Origin: Saliniradius amylolyticus
Lineage (GTDB): Bacteria > Pseudomonadota > Gammaproteobacteria > Enterobacterales > Alteromonadaceae
Assembly: GCF_003143555.1 (NCBI RefSeq)
Contig: NZ_CP029347.1
Span: 1,922,001-1,986,000, forward strand
Length of the DNA: 64,000 bases
Direction: 5' to 3'
Below the pieces are notes generated by a model. That model had not been told where the DNA came from, ran no database searches, and saw only the letters and a program-made list of their open reading frames with translations. Below are positions 37,257-45,883 of this stretch, piece by piece (positions within the stretch are counted from its first letter, which is position 1; every line of letters begins with the position of its first letter). Both the position numbers and the translations under genes were made by a program.

Positions 37257-37934
37257 TTAATGTCTCTCTGTATTCGCTCTCCGTTCGGTATTGATAGGGC
37301 GCATTTGCTGTCCTTCGGGACGATTAGGACGGACTCTGGGTGAGACTTGCTTGGGTTGTTCGGGCGTATCAGACTTTGAATCCTCTCCGCCGCCAGATCT
37401 TTTATGTACAACCACCCGGGAACGCGTGTAATAAGGCCACATGTGCCAACCGTGCCAGCCGTAGCCTCCCCAAATACTAAATGTGGTCGTTTCCACCTCA
37501 CGTTTCGGCTTCCACAAATAGTAACTGTTACTTACAAGCGTTGGAAAACGGTATTTATGTTCACCCACCTGCCCGTCTTCAATCCCGGTTATCTGTCCCA
37601 CAACGGTGACGGCTTTACCCGTTTTAAACACCATGGGATCGAGAAAACCATCCACATACACCCGAAAACGCCCCACACTCTGTTCATCTTCCTGAGGGCG
37701 GCCTGTTGACGACAACGGGTAATGCACCACTTCCAAACGGGTTTGCTGTTCCAGGTTATCTATAGCCGCTATCACGCCCCCCCAACGAGCCGTTGCATCC
37801 TGATGGGATTTCGCGGCTGAAGTGGCCTGACTGTAATCCACCAGCGGCTGGTTTTCAGAGACTTTAATGGATTCCGGGACAGACGCACATCCTGCCAGCG
37901 TCAACAATGCAAGAATACTCAATAGGCGATACAT
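37257..37934 (-). CDS. slp: Slp-family outer membrane lipoprotein
   Basis: The 225-residue protein has a lipoprotein signal with the lipobox LAGC-ASV and the Slp domain (SQATSAAKSHQDATARWGG, WKPKREVE). The C-terminus is an unusual hydrophilic tail rich in Arg, Pro and Gln. Slp proteins are starvation- or stress-linked outer membrane lipoproteins without a defined biochemical role. Confidence 0.88.
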   Translation of the reverse strand: MYRLLSILALLTLAGCASVPESIKVSENQPLVDYSQATSAAKSHQDATARWGGVIAAIDNLEQQTRLEVVHYPLSSTGRPQEDEQSVGRFRVYVDGFLDPMVFKTGKAVTVVGQITGIEDGQVGEHKYRFPTLVSNSYYLWKPKREVETTTFSIWGGYGWHGWHMWPYYTRSRVVVHKRSGGGEDSKSDTPEQPKQVSPRVRPNRPEGQQMRPINTERRANTERH

Positions 37935-38012
37935 AATGCCTTCCTTTTTGGTTTACTACTTACAGTAATCAGAGTATCGGCTATGTCGCCTGAATCAAGG
38001 CTGAATTGATGA

Positions 38013-38327
38013 TTAAGCGAACGTATCAACGCCCATCATACTCTGAATTTCGGCGCGTTTTTCCTCGCGCGCCAGAGTCTGATAAGCGTCGATGGCCTGC
38101 TGGCCTCTGCGGGGGGGCTGGTCATAAAACGCCGACTGGTGACGAAAACGATCCGCCTGGAACTGCAGCTCAGCGTTACCCTGACGCACCTTTTCGGCGC
38201 GCTTAGGCTGTTCCTGCTCAGCCGCAGGCGCAACCTCTCTGACCGGCGAGGCCGAAGGCTTTTTCTGGTTGGCTCCATTAACCGCCAACCCTTGATGTGT
38301 GGCAGAGACTGAACGCTGAATATCCAC
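38013..38327 (-). CDS. Hypothetical protein, polar and helical
   Basis: This 104-residue protein is charged, with no signal peptide or membrane segment. It has a disordered N-terminal half rich in Pro, Ala, Glu and a helical end AIDAYQTLAREEKRAEIQS. I do not recognise a named family; the C-terminal piece looks conserved-type rather than random. It lies between tsaB and slp. Confidence 0.6.
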   Translation of the reverse strand: MDIQRSVSATHQGLAVNGANQKKPSASPVREVAPAAEQEQPKRAEKVRQGNAELQFQADRFRHQSAFYDQPPRRGQQAIDAYQTLAREEKRAEIQSMMGVDTFA

Positions 38328-38403
38328 GAGTCGCGACTACCCTCTATTCCTTAACGTTGCAAAACGAGTGTTCAAAAGAAATATCTGCAATATTCGTTCC
38401 GGT

Positions 38404-39090
38404 TTACTCTCGGCCCGGTAATTTCTTCCAGGTCACTTTATCACGTAAATATACCGGTTGTACCTGATCTGCATTCGTTTGTTCGCCAGCCTCGAAGGCT
38501 GCATGGGCCAGGGCCAGCATTGCTCTGGCGTCAGGAAGGATAATATCTGACTCAACGATAATCTCCGATTCTGCCCCCAGCTCCGGATAAGCTTGCCATC
38601 CGGTCCCAACTCCAACAGCAGCCTGCTGCTGCGCCAAAATATCCAGTGCCGCCTGCGGTGGCACAACCTGCTCTTCAATTACCGGCTCGGCCAGGCCATT
38701 ACGATACTCAAAAAAACCCAGGTAAACCTCGCCCATACGGGCATCAATAGCCGTGGCAACATGCTGACTTCCATTTTCATCCATCGCTTGTTGCGCCATG
38801 GCGGCCAGAGTGGAAACTCCCACTACCGGCAATTCGGCCCCCAATGCCAGGCCTTGAATCATACCGGTGGCAATACGCACCCCGGTAAAGCTGCCGGGAC
38901 CCCGACCAAAGGCCAAGCCATCAAGTTGCTTCAACGTAATGTCGGCCTCCTCTAATACCCCTTGTACCATGGGCAACAATTTTTGACTGTGCTGTTGTGG
39001 ACACACCTCAAAACGGCTGATGATGCGACCGTTATAGCGCAAGGCGACGGAGCACGCCTCGGTAGCGGTATCAATAACCAGAATATTCAT
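38404..39090 (-). CDS. tsaB: tRNA threonylcarbamoyladenosine biosynthesis protein TsaB
   Basis: A 228-residue ASKHA-fold protein that partners TsaD and TsaE in making t6A at position 37 of ANN-decoding tRNAs. It starts MNILVIDTATEACSVAL and has AFGRGPGSFTGVRIATGMIQ. It overlaps the yoaA stop by 4 bp, so the two are translated together. Confidence 0.95.
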   Translation of the reverse strand: MNILVIDTATEACSVALRYNGRIISRFEVCPQQHSQKLLPMVQGVLEEADITLKQLDGLAFGRGPGSFTGVRIATGMIQGLALGAELPVVGVSTLAAMAQQAMDENGSQHVATAIDARMGEVYLGFFEYRNGLAEPVIEEQVVPPQAALDILAQQQAAVGVGTGWQAYPELGAESEIIVESDIILPDARAMLALAHAAFEAGEQTNADQVQPVYLRDKVTWKKLPGRE

Positions 39091-41021
39091 GATGTCTGGG
39101 AATCCTCTTGGGTTATCTGTTCCAGAAATTGTACGGCGTCATCCAACGTGCGGGTACGACGCATGGGGGGCAAGCTCCCAAGAAAAGTTTTGCCGTAATC
39201 CCGGGTCACCAGACGGTTATCGCAGATCACCAGCACGCCTTTATCACTGTTGTCGCGGATCAGGCGCCCGGCCCCCTGTTTTAACGTAATCACTGCCCGG
39301 GGTATCTGCAACCGGGCAAAAGGGTTAGCACCGGATTTACGACAATCCTCAATACGGGCTTGCAACAAGGGGTCGTCCGGTGACGCAAACGGCAGCTTGT
39401 CGATGAGTACACAGGTTAGATCCTGACCACGCACATCCACACCCTCCCAAAACGCACCGGTACCCAATAATACCCCATTCTTTGAGCTTAAGTATTCGTC
39501 CAGTAAGGCCCGTTTGCTCATGCTGCCCTGGACTAAGACCGGGTTGTCGATTTTATCCGGGAGCACCTTGGCGATGTCATTGAGCATGGCGTGACTGGTA
39601 AACAGCAAGAAGCAACGTCCGCCACTGGCCTCAATCAGCCGTTGGGCGATATTAACCAGGTGTTCCCGCATTGCCCAGTCACTGGGTTCAGGCAAAAAGC
39701 GCGGCACACACAACATAGCCTGACTGTCGTAATCAAAGGGGCTGTCCAGGGCCAGTGTTTGGGGCTCATCGATACCCATCTGCCGGGTAAAGTGCTCAAA
39801 GCCGTCGTCGACCATCAAGGTGGCCGAGGTGAACACCCAGCTGCGCGGTGGTTCAGCCATAAACTCAGCAAAACGCTTGGCGATGGACAAGGGCGTGAGA
39901 TGCAACACAATATGGCGCGGCGTGGTCTCGTACCAGAGACTGACGCCTTTTTTCTGAACATCGCAGAGTTTATCCAACAAGGTCCGGGCCTGTGAGCAGC
40001 GCTCAAAGCAATTATCCAGATCTTTATCCCGGCCCAGGTGAGTTTTAATCACCTCGTACAGAAACTCCAGGCTGTCGCTGATTCGCTCGACCTGAGCTCT
40101 GATGGTTTCCTCGGCTAACGACTCCACCCAATTGCCTTTTTGGGGTGTATCCGGATAGAGCAGGCGTAAATCGGCAAGCTGCATTTTAAGCTTATCGGCC
40201 GCCTTAGATAGCTGACCAGCGTCTTTTAGTGCAGTTCGATAAATCAGCTCGACTTCTTCACAGAGTTCTCTTAGCTGACGGCTGGAGAGGTTTTCCCCAA
40301 AGTATTCGGTGGCAATATCGGGAATCTGATGTGCTTCATCGAATACCACCAGATCCGACTCCGGGATCAGCTCACCAAAGCCGGTATTTTTAAGGGCCAT
40401 GTCGGCAAAAAACAAATGATGATTGACCACCACCACCTCGGCATCCAGCGCCTGACGACGGGCTTTTACCAAGTAGCAGTCTTCGTAGTCGGGACAATCT
40501 TTACCCAGACAGTTATCCACTGTTGAGGTTACCAAGGGAAGCACCCGCGCGTCCTCAGGCAGACTCTTTAGCTCGCCCATGTCGCCGCTTTTGGTGCTAC
40601 TGGCCCATTGGCGTACCTGAGTCAACTGACCCAATACGTTTTTATCCACCAGGGTCGAGTTACCGCTGTGCTGACGCAGCCGATGCAGGCACAGATAATT
40701 AGAGCGTCCCTTGAGCAACACGGTGCGCTTGTTACTGCCCAAGGCTTTTTTGATGATCGGTAGATCGCGATGAAACAGCTGTTCCTGCAGGTTTTTGGTA
40801 CCGGTGGAGATAATGGCTTTCTTATTGCTGAGCAGCGCCGGAATCAAATAAGCAAAGGTCTTACCGGTGCCGGTGCCCGCCTCGACCACCAGAGCTTGCT
40901 TTTGTTTTATTGAGGCTTCAATCGCCAGCGCCATATCCAGCTGGGCCTGACGAGGCGAGAAACCATCAATGGCCTTGGCCAGGGCACCGTCTGGGGCGAA
41001 TGTTTGTTTTACTGACGTCAT
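39087..41021 (-). CDS. yoaA: ATP-dependent DNA helicase YoaA (DinG/XPD-like)
   Basis: The 644-residue superfamily 2 helicase has Walker A AGTGTGKT, DEAH in VFDEAHQIPD and four Cys for a 4Fe-4S cluster (Cys in NYLCLHRL, then DNCLGKDCPDYEDCYL). In E. coli YoaA works with HolC in replication repair. The end of the gene overlaps tsaB by 4 bp. Confidence 0.94.
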   Translation of the reverse strand: MTSVKQTFAPDGALAKAIDGFSPRQAQLDMALAIEASIKQKQALVVEAGTGTGKTFAYLIPALLSNKKAIISTGTKNLQEQLFHRDLPIIKKALGSNKRTVLLKGRSNYLCLHRLRQHSGNSTLVDKNVLGQLTQVRQWASSTKSGDMGELKSLPEDARVLPLVTSTVDNCLGKDCPDYEDCYLVKARRQALDAEVVVVNHHLFFADMALKNTGFGELIPESDLVVFDEAHQIPDIATEYFGENLSSRQLRELCEEVELIYRTALKDAGQLSKAADKLKMQLADLRLLYPDTPQKGNWVESLAEETIRAQVERISDSLEFLYEVIKTHLGRDKDLDNCFERCSQARTLLDKLCDVQKKGVSLWYETTPRHIVLHLTPLSIAKRFAEFMAEPPRSWVFTSATLMVDDGFEHFTRQMGIDEPQTLALDSPFDYDSQAMLCVPRFLPEPSDWAMREHLVNIAQRLIEASGGRCFLLFTSHAMLNDIAKVLPDKIDNPVLVQGSMSKRALLDEYLSSKNGVLLGTGAFWEGVDVRGQDLTCVLIDKLPFASPDDPLLQARIEDCRKSGANPFARLQIPRAVITLKQGAGRLIRDNSDKGVLVICDNRLVTRDYGKTFLGSLPPMRRTRTLDDAVQFLEQITQEDSQTS

Positions 41022-41083
41022 AACCTCTCCTGTAAGCGGCGAGATTATGCCAAAAACACTCTCCTATTGCAGGCCTAAAAGCA

Positions 41084-41111
41084 AAAACCCCGGCATCGAG
41101 GCCGGGGTTTT
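41084..41111. terminator. Bidirectional-type hairpin after the POT transporter gene
   Basis: Stem AAAACCCCGGC/GCCGGGGTTTT with 6-nt loop, 19 bp past the transporter stop, with T tracts in both directions. Confidence 0.8.
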
Positions 41112-41129
41112 ACCATCATCACTGAGTGT

Positions 41130-42647
41130 TTATTCGGTAGGTGCCTTTTTAAGGCCCGCCCTTTCCCAGGTTTTGGTCTTAAAGCTCAGCAGTACCAGCA
41201 CAATCCCCACACCAATGCCAAACAAGGCAATCTGCAAGTAGAGATACGGCATTTGCTGCACTTTTTCCGGATCAAAGTTACCGGCAAGCAGGCCAGAAAT
41301 GATGTTACCGATGGAATACGTCAGTACAAACACGCCCATCATTTGGCCGGCAAAGCGCTGTGGCGCTAACTTACTCACTGCACTCAACGCCACTGGGCTT
41401 AAGCAAAGCTCACCCACTGTATGCAGGAAGTAGGTGGTAATCAGCCAGTAAGGCGCTACCTTTAGTCCTTCCGCTGCGTAATGAGAGGCCATAAACATCA
41501 CCAGAAAGCCGGTGGCCATGATAATCAGACCCAGGGCACACTTTACACTGTACGAGGGCGTAATCATGCGCTTGGCCAGATTAATCCAGAGCGCCGCGAA
41601 GAAAGGCGACAGCAGGATAATAAAAATCGAGTTGGCCGACTGGAACCAGGCCGTTGGGATCTCGAACGAGCCTATCATTCTGTCTGTGTAATCACGGGCA
41701 AACAGGTTCAATGATGAACCGGCCTGTTCAAAGCCGGACCAGAAACAGGCCGAAGCCACACAGACGGCAAACAAGGCCCACATGCGTTTGCGTTCGCCAT
41801 CATCCAGCTCACCCATAAAGTAGATGTAACCGTAATACAAGAAGAAGATCAGCGTGAAGGCCACCGCCACATATTGGGCTACTGCTACGGGGTTAATGAC
41901 CACCACGCCGGTATAGGTCAATACCACAGTCAGCACTACTAACGACAAGATGGCGATAATCCCGGCCCAAGCCTTTTTCATACCCGCGGGGCTGAAAGGG
42001 TTCGCAGGCTTGTCATTGATGTTTTCAAGGTTACCAAGTGTTAGCTTGTATTGAATCAAGCCGATGGCCATCCCCACGGCGGCAGCGCCAAAGGCCCAGT
42101 GCCAGCCTACATTTTCCATGAAGTAACCGCACACGCCGTAACCGATCAGCGAGCCGATATTGATACCCATGTAGTAAATGGCGTAGCCACTGTCACGACG
42201 CTCATCTTCCGAGCTGTACAGTTGTCCCACCATGGCACTGATATTGGGCTTTAATAGCCCGGTGCCCAAGGCCACCAGGATCAAGCCGATAAAGAAGGTG
42301 CTGTGGCTGGGAATCGCCAGTACGATGTGCCCCATCATGATGATGACGCCGCCGTACCAGACGGTTCTTTGCCCGCCCATCAGGCGGTCAGCAAACCAGC
42401 CACCGGGTAAACCTAAGAAGTATACCGCACCGGTATACAAGCCGTAGATAGCGGCAGCGGAGGCAACAGTGAAGCCTAACCCTTCTTCCTGCAGACTGGC
42501 GGTCATAAAGAGCACCAGCAACGCGCGCATGCCGTAGTAACTCATGCGCTCCCACATCTCAGTAAAAAACAGTGTGCTCAGCCCCGAAGGATGACCAAAA
42601 AAACCGGTATCCTTCTTGGTGGCCACATTACTCGTTTCGTTTGTCAT
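41130..42647 (-). CDS. POT-family proton-dependent oligopeptide transporter
   Basis: The 505-residue, about 14-helix MFS protein imports di- and tripeptides with protons. It shows ETWERMSYYGMRALLVLFM-like FTEMWERMSYYGMRALL and the GTGLLKPNISAMVGQLY motif of the PTR2 family. The E. coli DtpA/DtpB group is the closest by appearance. It is monocistronic, with a terminator downstream. Confidence 0.93.
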   Translation of the reverse strand: MTNETSNVATKKDTGFFGHPSGLSTLFFTEMWERMSYYGMRALLVLFMTASLQEEGLGFTVASAAAIYGLYTGAVYFLGLPGGWFADRLMGGQRTVWYGGVIIMMGHIVLAIPSHSTFFIGLILVALGTGLLKPNISAMVGQLYSSEDERRDSGYAIYYMGINIGSLIGYGVCGYFMENVGWHWAFGAAAVGMAIGLIQYKLTLGNLENINDKPANPFSPAGMKKAWAGIIAILSLVVLTVVLTYTGVVVINPVAVAQYVAVAFTLIFFLYYGYIYFMGELDDGERKRMWALFAVCVASACFWSGFEQAGSSLNLFARDYTDRMIGSFEIPTAWFQSANSIFIILLSPFFAALWINLAKRMITPSYSVKCALGLIIMATGFLVMFMASHYAAEGLKVAPYWLITTYFLHTVGELCLSPVALSAVSKLAPQRFAGQMMGVFVLTYSIGNIISGLLAGNFDPEKVQQMPYLYLQIALFGIGVGIVLVLLSFKTKTWERAGLKKAPTE

Positions 42648-42809
42648 TTAACCAATACCCCAACAGAGTTATTTTAAAATGCTGCTTTTATTGTTATTGC
42701 TTGCTAAGCAGGTTGCTCAAAATGACCAAAAGCGCCTCGTAAGTCAACCTTAGGTCCGAGCAAAACTGCTGGGATTCTACAGAATAAGCGGCCTTGGGGT
42801 AAGCCCTAA

Positions 42810-43556
42810 TCAAAAGGCCAGGTGGATCGTCAGCATCAGCACGCCGCCGAGCACCATAAAGACATTTTCGGTGAACGAGACAAAGCCCAGCGGCACATTG
42901 CTGTCACCGCCGACACAGGCACATTTGAGTTCTCGCTTGTCGATGTAAACGGCTTTGAACACAGACACGCCGCCTACCAGGCCGATAAATAATGACACAG
43001 GCGCCACAAGGTAGGCATTGAGCCCGGCTATCATTCCAATACCGGCATAAGCCTCCAGAAAAGGATAGAGGGTGGCGTAGCGTAACTGGCGCATGGCCAG
43101 CAGATCATAGGTAATAAAACTATTGGTAAAGCTGTGCACATCCTGCAATTTCTGGAGGGCCAGCAGGGTCATCGCCACACCAATAAAGGTTAACAGAGAA
43201 GACAGGCTAAGTACGCTTTCGCTGGCGTACCACTGGATGGCGAGAGCCACCAGGAACGCCACCGAGAAAATTGCCACCACCGGCGTGTAGGTAGTGCCCG
43301 ACTGGCCCGCTTCCCCCATGCCGAAATAGTCCCTGAGTTCGTCATAGCCGCCGATACGCTTGCCATCAATAAAGGCCTGGGGTGTAGTCTCAACATCGTG
43401 TTTTTGTTTGAAGGCATCGGTTTCTTCGCGGGAAGACAGAGGATGATCGTCCACCTCATAACCCTTGCGCTCCAATAAGTCTTTGGCTCGTAAGCCAAAG
43501 GGACAGATATGCTCATCAGTTTGCATTCTGTATAGCGTTGCTTGCTGGCTCATCAC
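42810..43556 (-). CDS. Glutaredoxin-MauE/DoxX-like membrane fusion protein
   Basis: This 248-residue protein joins an N-terminal glutaredoxin domain (about 1-80, CPFG with Cys18, cis-Pro in TTPQAFIDG) to a four-helix membrane domain of the MauE type with the motif CACVGG near 213-218. MauE proteins help oxidise or shuttle disulfides in periplasmic proteins. At the end of the copper cluster it may supply thiols or reduce disulfides; the role is inferred. Two adjacent ATGs at the start give the same protein except for one residue. Confidence 0.85.
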   Translation of the reverse strand: MMSQQATLYRMQTDEHICPFGLRAKDLLERKGYEVDDHPLSSREETDAFKQKHDVETTPQAFIDGKRIGGYDELRDYFGMGEAGQSGTTYTPVVAIFSVAFLVALAIQWYASESVLSLSSLLTFIGVAMTLLALQKLQDVHSFTNSFITYDLLAMRQLRYATLYPFLEAYAGIGMIAGLNAYLVAPVSLFIGLVGGVSVFKAVYIDKRELKCACVGGDSNVPLGFVSFTENVFMVLGGVLMLTIHLAF

Positions 43557-43598
43557 TCCTCCATAAAAACAACCAATGGGCAGGCAGTCACGCCTACT

Positions 43599-44057
43599 CT
43601 ATGAGTCCTCCCACCGATTCGCCCCATGCATCATCCTCATGACCTCATGTTCCTCAAGCGCCAGTAACCGTTCCAGCAGTTCAATATTGCTGGGGATGTT
43701 GGCCCGAGCCAACAAATAACGATACAGTCCGGTTACTTGATCATGCTGTGCGGCGATGGTTCTCATCACCTCCTGAGTCGAGGCCTCGTTAAGCGGGATA
43801 TCTTCTTCCCCGGCCAGCTGAATCGGGTTCTTATCCAAGTACTCATAGCACCAGGTATTCAACGTCTTAAGCTCTGACTGCGCTTCAAAAGCTTCAAACA
43901 ACTCGGACAAATGCCCCTCATGCTCGCTGAGATATTCCAGCAGCAGCTTTACCCGCTCGCTGGACTGCTTGTCCGCGCACTCTTGTAAATAGTCAGACAA
44001 ACGGCGGTGATAGACTTCTGTCCAATGCAGAATGTCCCGCAGGTTCTCTACTTGCAT
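43599..44057 (-). CDS. Helical protein, possibly ferritin- or rubrerythrin-like
   Basis: A 152-residue, strongly helical protein with no signal peptide. The spaced acidic and His positions (HWTEVYHRRL, YLSEHEGHLSELFE, LLALEEHEVMRMMH) resemble the ferritin-like four-helix bundle, where Glu and His bind metal. No family is certain. It sits between the SnoaL-like gene and the glutaredoxin-MauE gene, and may be a metal-binding or redox partner of the copper cluster. Confidence 0.6.
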   Translation of the reverse strand: MQVENLRDILHWTEVYHRRLSDYLQECADKQSSERVKLLLEYLSEHEGHLSELFEAFEAQSELKTLNTWCYEYLDKNPIQLAGEEDIPLNEASTQEVMRTIAAQHDQVTGLYRYLLARANIPSNIELLERLLALEEHEVMRMMHGANRWEDS

Positions 44058-44136
44058 CGAATGCCTCCATTGATGAACTCTAAGTAAACACTAGCGCATT
44101 CACACCAGAATGCATTATTGCCCCTGCTGGGTGGAT

Positions 44137-44610
44137 TCAGTGCGACCAATGTATGTGTACGATCTGCCAGCGACCTTGCCGTTTTTCAAGCACGATGGTT
44201 TCCATTCCCTCATAGTCACGCGCCTTGCCCTTATACACACCCTTGGTATGACTGCGAGAAACCGATAACGCGGTTTGTCCATTCACCGTCACGTGGTGCT
44301 CAAGAGTACTTGTATCCACTGCCTGCATATAACGCATATCCGATAGCATGTGATGGCTGGCATATTCATCAGCACTGCGCTCCACACCACCCCCCTCAAA
44401 AATCAATACATCGTCGGCAAGTGTTGCCCTGGCGCTTTCCTGATCACCCGTCTCCAGGGCTTGATGAAAGGCCAGAACAACTTGTCCGGCAGGCGTTTCA
44501 AGCCCCGACGTGGACATTTCCTGATGGCTACCATTGGATTCAACATGGGCCAAGACGCTCAGTGGCGCCAGTGCTAACGATAAAAAGACAATCATGATGT
44601 TCAGATTCAT
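44137..44610 (-). CDS. Periplasmic SnoaL/NTF2-like protein
   Basis: A 157-residue protein with a signal peptide (ending VLA-HVE) and an NTF2-like domain: QALETGDQESARATLADDVLIFEGG and the closing RQGRWQIVHIHWSH are typical of DUF4440/SnoaL-like proteins. It has several His residues but no clear copper motif. It is 20 bp after copD in the copper cluster. Function is unknown. Confidence 0.75.
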   Translation of the reverse strand: MNLNIMIVFLSLALAPLSVLAHVESNGSHQEMSTSGLETPAGQVVLAFHQALETGDQESARATLADDVLIFEGGGVERSADEYASHHMLSDMRYMQAVDTSTLEHHVTVNGQTALSVSRSHTKGVYKGKARDYEGMETIVLEKRQGRWQIVHIHWSH

Positions 44611-44630
44611 TGTGTTGGTTCCTTGTGTGA

Positions 44631-45524
44631 TTAAGAATTGGGACCCACCACGGTCGTCAGTACGGCCGTGGCCAGCAAGAGCAGCGCAGCCAATAGGGTT
44701 TCCAGGAAAATGGAACGCCTCAGTCTCTCACTGTCCGCCTCGTCCGATAGCGCCGGTACTAAATGCCACTTATGACGTGCGGCAAGCATCAGCATGGCCA
44801 TCAAAAGCATGAGCTTTACCGTCAGTGTCAGACCATAAGACGTACGCCATAAGGCTTGAGGCAAGTCCAGAAGCGACCATGCCATCACCGCTCCGGCGGC
44901 CACCAGAATAAACATGAAGCCACTGGCGTACTGCCCGAACCGCACCATTTGACGCTTAAGCTCATTCAATGGTCGTGTACGACATGCCATCATCAGCGGG
45001 ATTAATGAGCCGAGCCACCACGCCGCGACTAAAAAGTGTGACAGCAGCGCCCCCTTTAACCAGAGCGGCGCATTCACCAGGTGGCCGAGGAGGGTTAAGC
45101 TGTAGGACAGCGCGACAACGCCCACCAGCCAAATGCCGGTTCTCAGCCACCAAATTCTGGTAACCAGTGGCCCCACAAAAGCCACCAGCAGCGCCAGAAG
45201 CCCCATCCCCCTGAGAAGGCTGGCCTCGCCAACGTTCGACGACCAGACAATCTGACGCATCATCGGATTAGTCATCCCTACGATGCCCTCACCAGCCATC
45301 AGTCCGACCTGAATAAAAAAACCACTTACCACGGCCAAGAGTCCGATAGCCACAGCGGTTAATACATAATGCCGACAGCGGCGCTGATACAGGCTCTGCC
45401 TCGGTGACCATTTCACTAAAAGATGGCCGCTGAGCGCCCCACCAACGCACGCCACCAGACTGAGGTAAAACAACCACTGGCAGAGTACGGCGGCAGCAGG
45501 CCACCAAAAACTGGCCTGGTTCAT
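44631..45524 (-). CDS. copD: CopD-family copper transport membrane protein
   Basis: The 297-residue protein has eight predicted membrane segments and CopD-domain features in LLGHLVNAPLWLKGALLSHFLVAAWW-like stretches (LLSHFLVAAWWLGSLIPL). CopD works with CopC in moving copper across the inner membrane. The gene overlaps copC by 4 bp. Confidence 0.88.
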   Translation of the reverse strand: MNQASFWWPAAAVLCQWLFYLSLVACVGGALSGHLLVKWSPRQSLYQRRCRHYVLTAVAIGLLAVVSGFFIQVGLMAGEGIVGMTNPMMRQIVWSSNVGEASLLRGMGLLALLVAFVGPLVTRIWWLRTGIWLVGVVALSYSLTLLGHLVNAPLWLKGALLSHFLVAAWWLGSLIPLMMACRTRPLNELKRQMVRFGQYASGFMFILVAAGAVMAWSLLDLPQALWRTSYGLTLTVKLMLLMAMLMLAARHKWHLVPALSDEADSERLRRSIFLETLLAALLLLATAVLTTVVGPNS

Positions 45525-45883
45525 TGTCCGGCCGGCTTGAGTTCAAAATGGCTTTCGCCTGACATCTTATGCCCGTCCTGTCCCATAACCTGCCAGGCAA
45601 CCCGGTAACGCCCGGCATCCAGCGGGGGCAGAGACCAGTTAAACTGGCTGCTGGCGTTGGCGCTTGGCTGGAAGTCGAAGTCAATCTCCTCACCTGATGC
45701 GTTTGTCAGCGTGACCTTAAGGGGGAAAACCGTACCACTGTAGGTCAGGCGCAACGCCTCCGGTGGCTGATGTAATACCTCTTCGTCACCAGGCACAATG
45801 GCGCTCAGTTTGGTGTGCGCCTGAACAGGAAACCCCAGTGTCAGACAGGCTAAGACCAGCAACGCGCTGAATGCCCTATTCAT
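45521..45883 (-). CDS. copC: Periplasmic copper-binding protein CopC
   Basis: A 120-residue periplasmic cupredoxin-like protein. The signal peptide ends VQA-HTKL, giving the N-terminal His of the Cu(II) site, and DGHKMSGESHFEL carries the second site region. The ATG at 45883 has GAGGAG upstream and opens the signal peptide; longer forms do not. It overlaps the reductase gene by 8 bp. Confidence 0.92.
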   Translation of the reverse strand: MNRAFSALLVLACLTLGFPVQAHTKLSAIVPGDEEVLHQPPEALRLTYSGTVFPLKVTLTNASGEEIDFDFQPSANASSQFNWSLPPLDAGRYRVAWQVMGQDGHKMSGESHFELKPAGQ

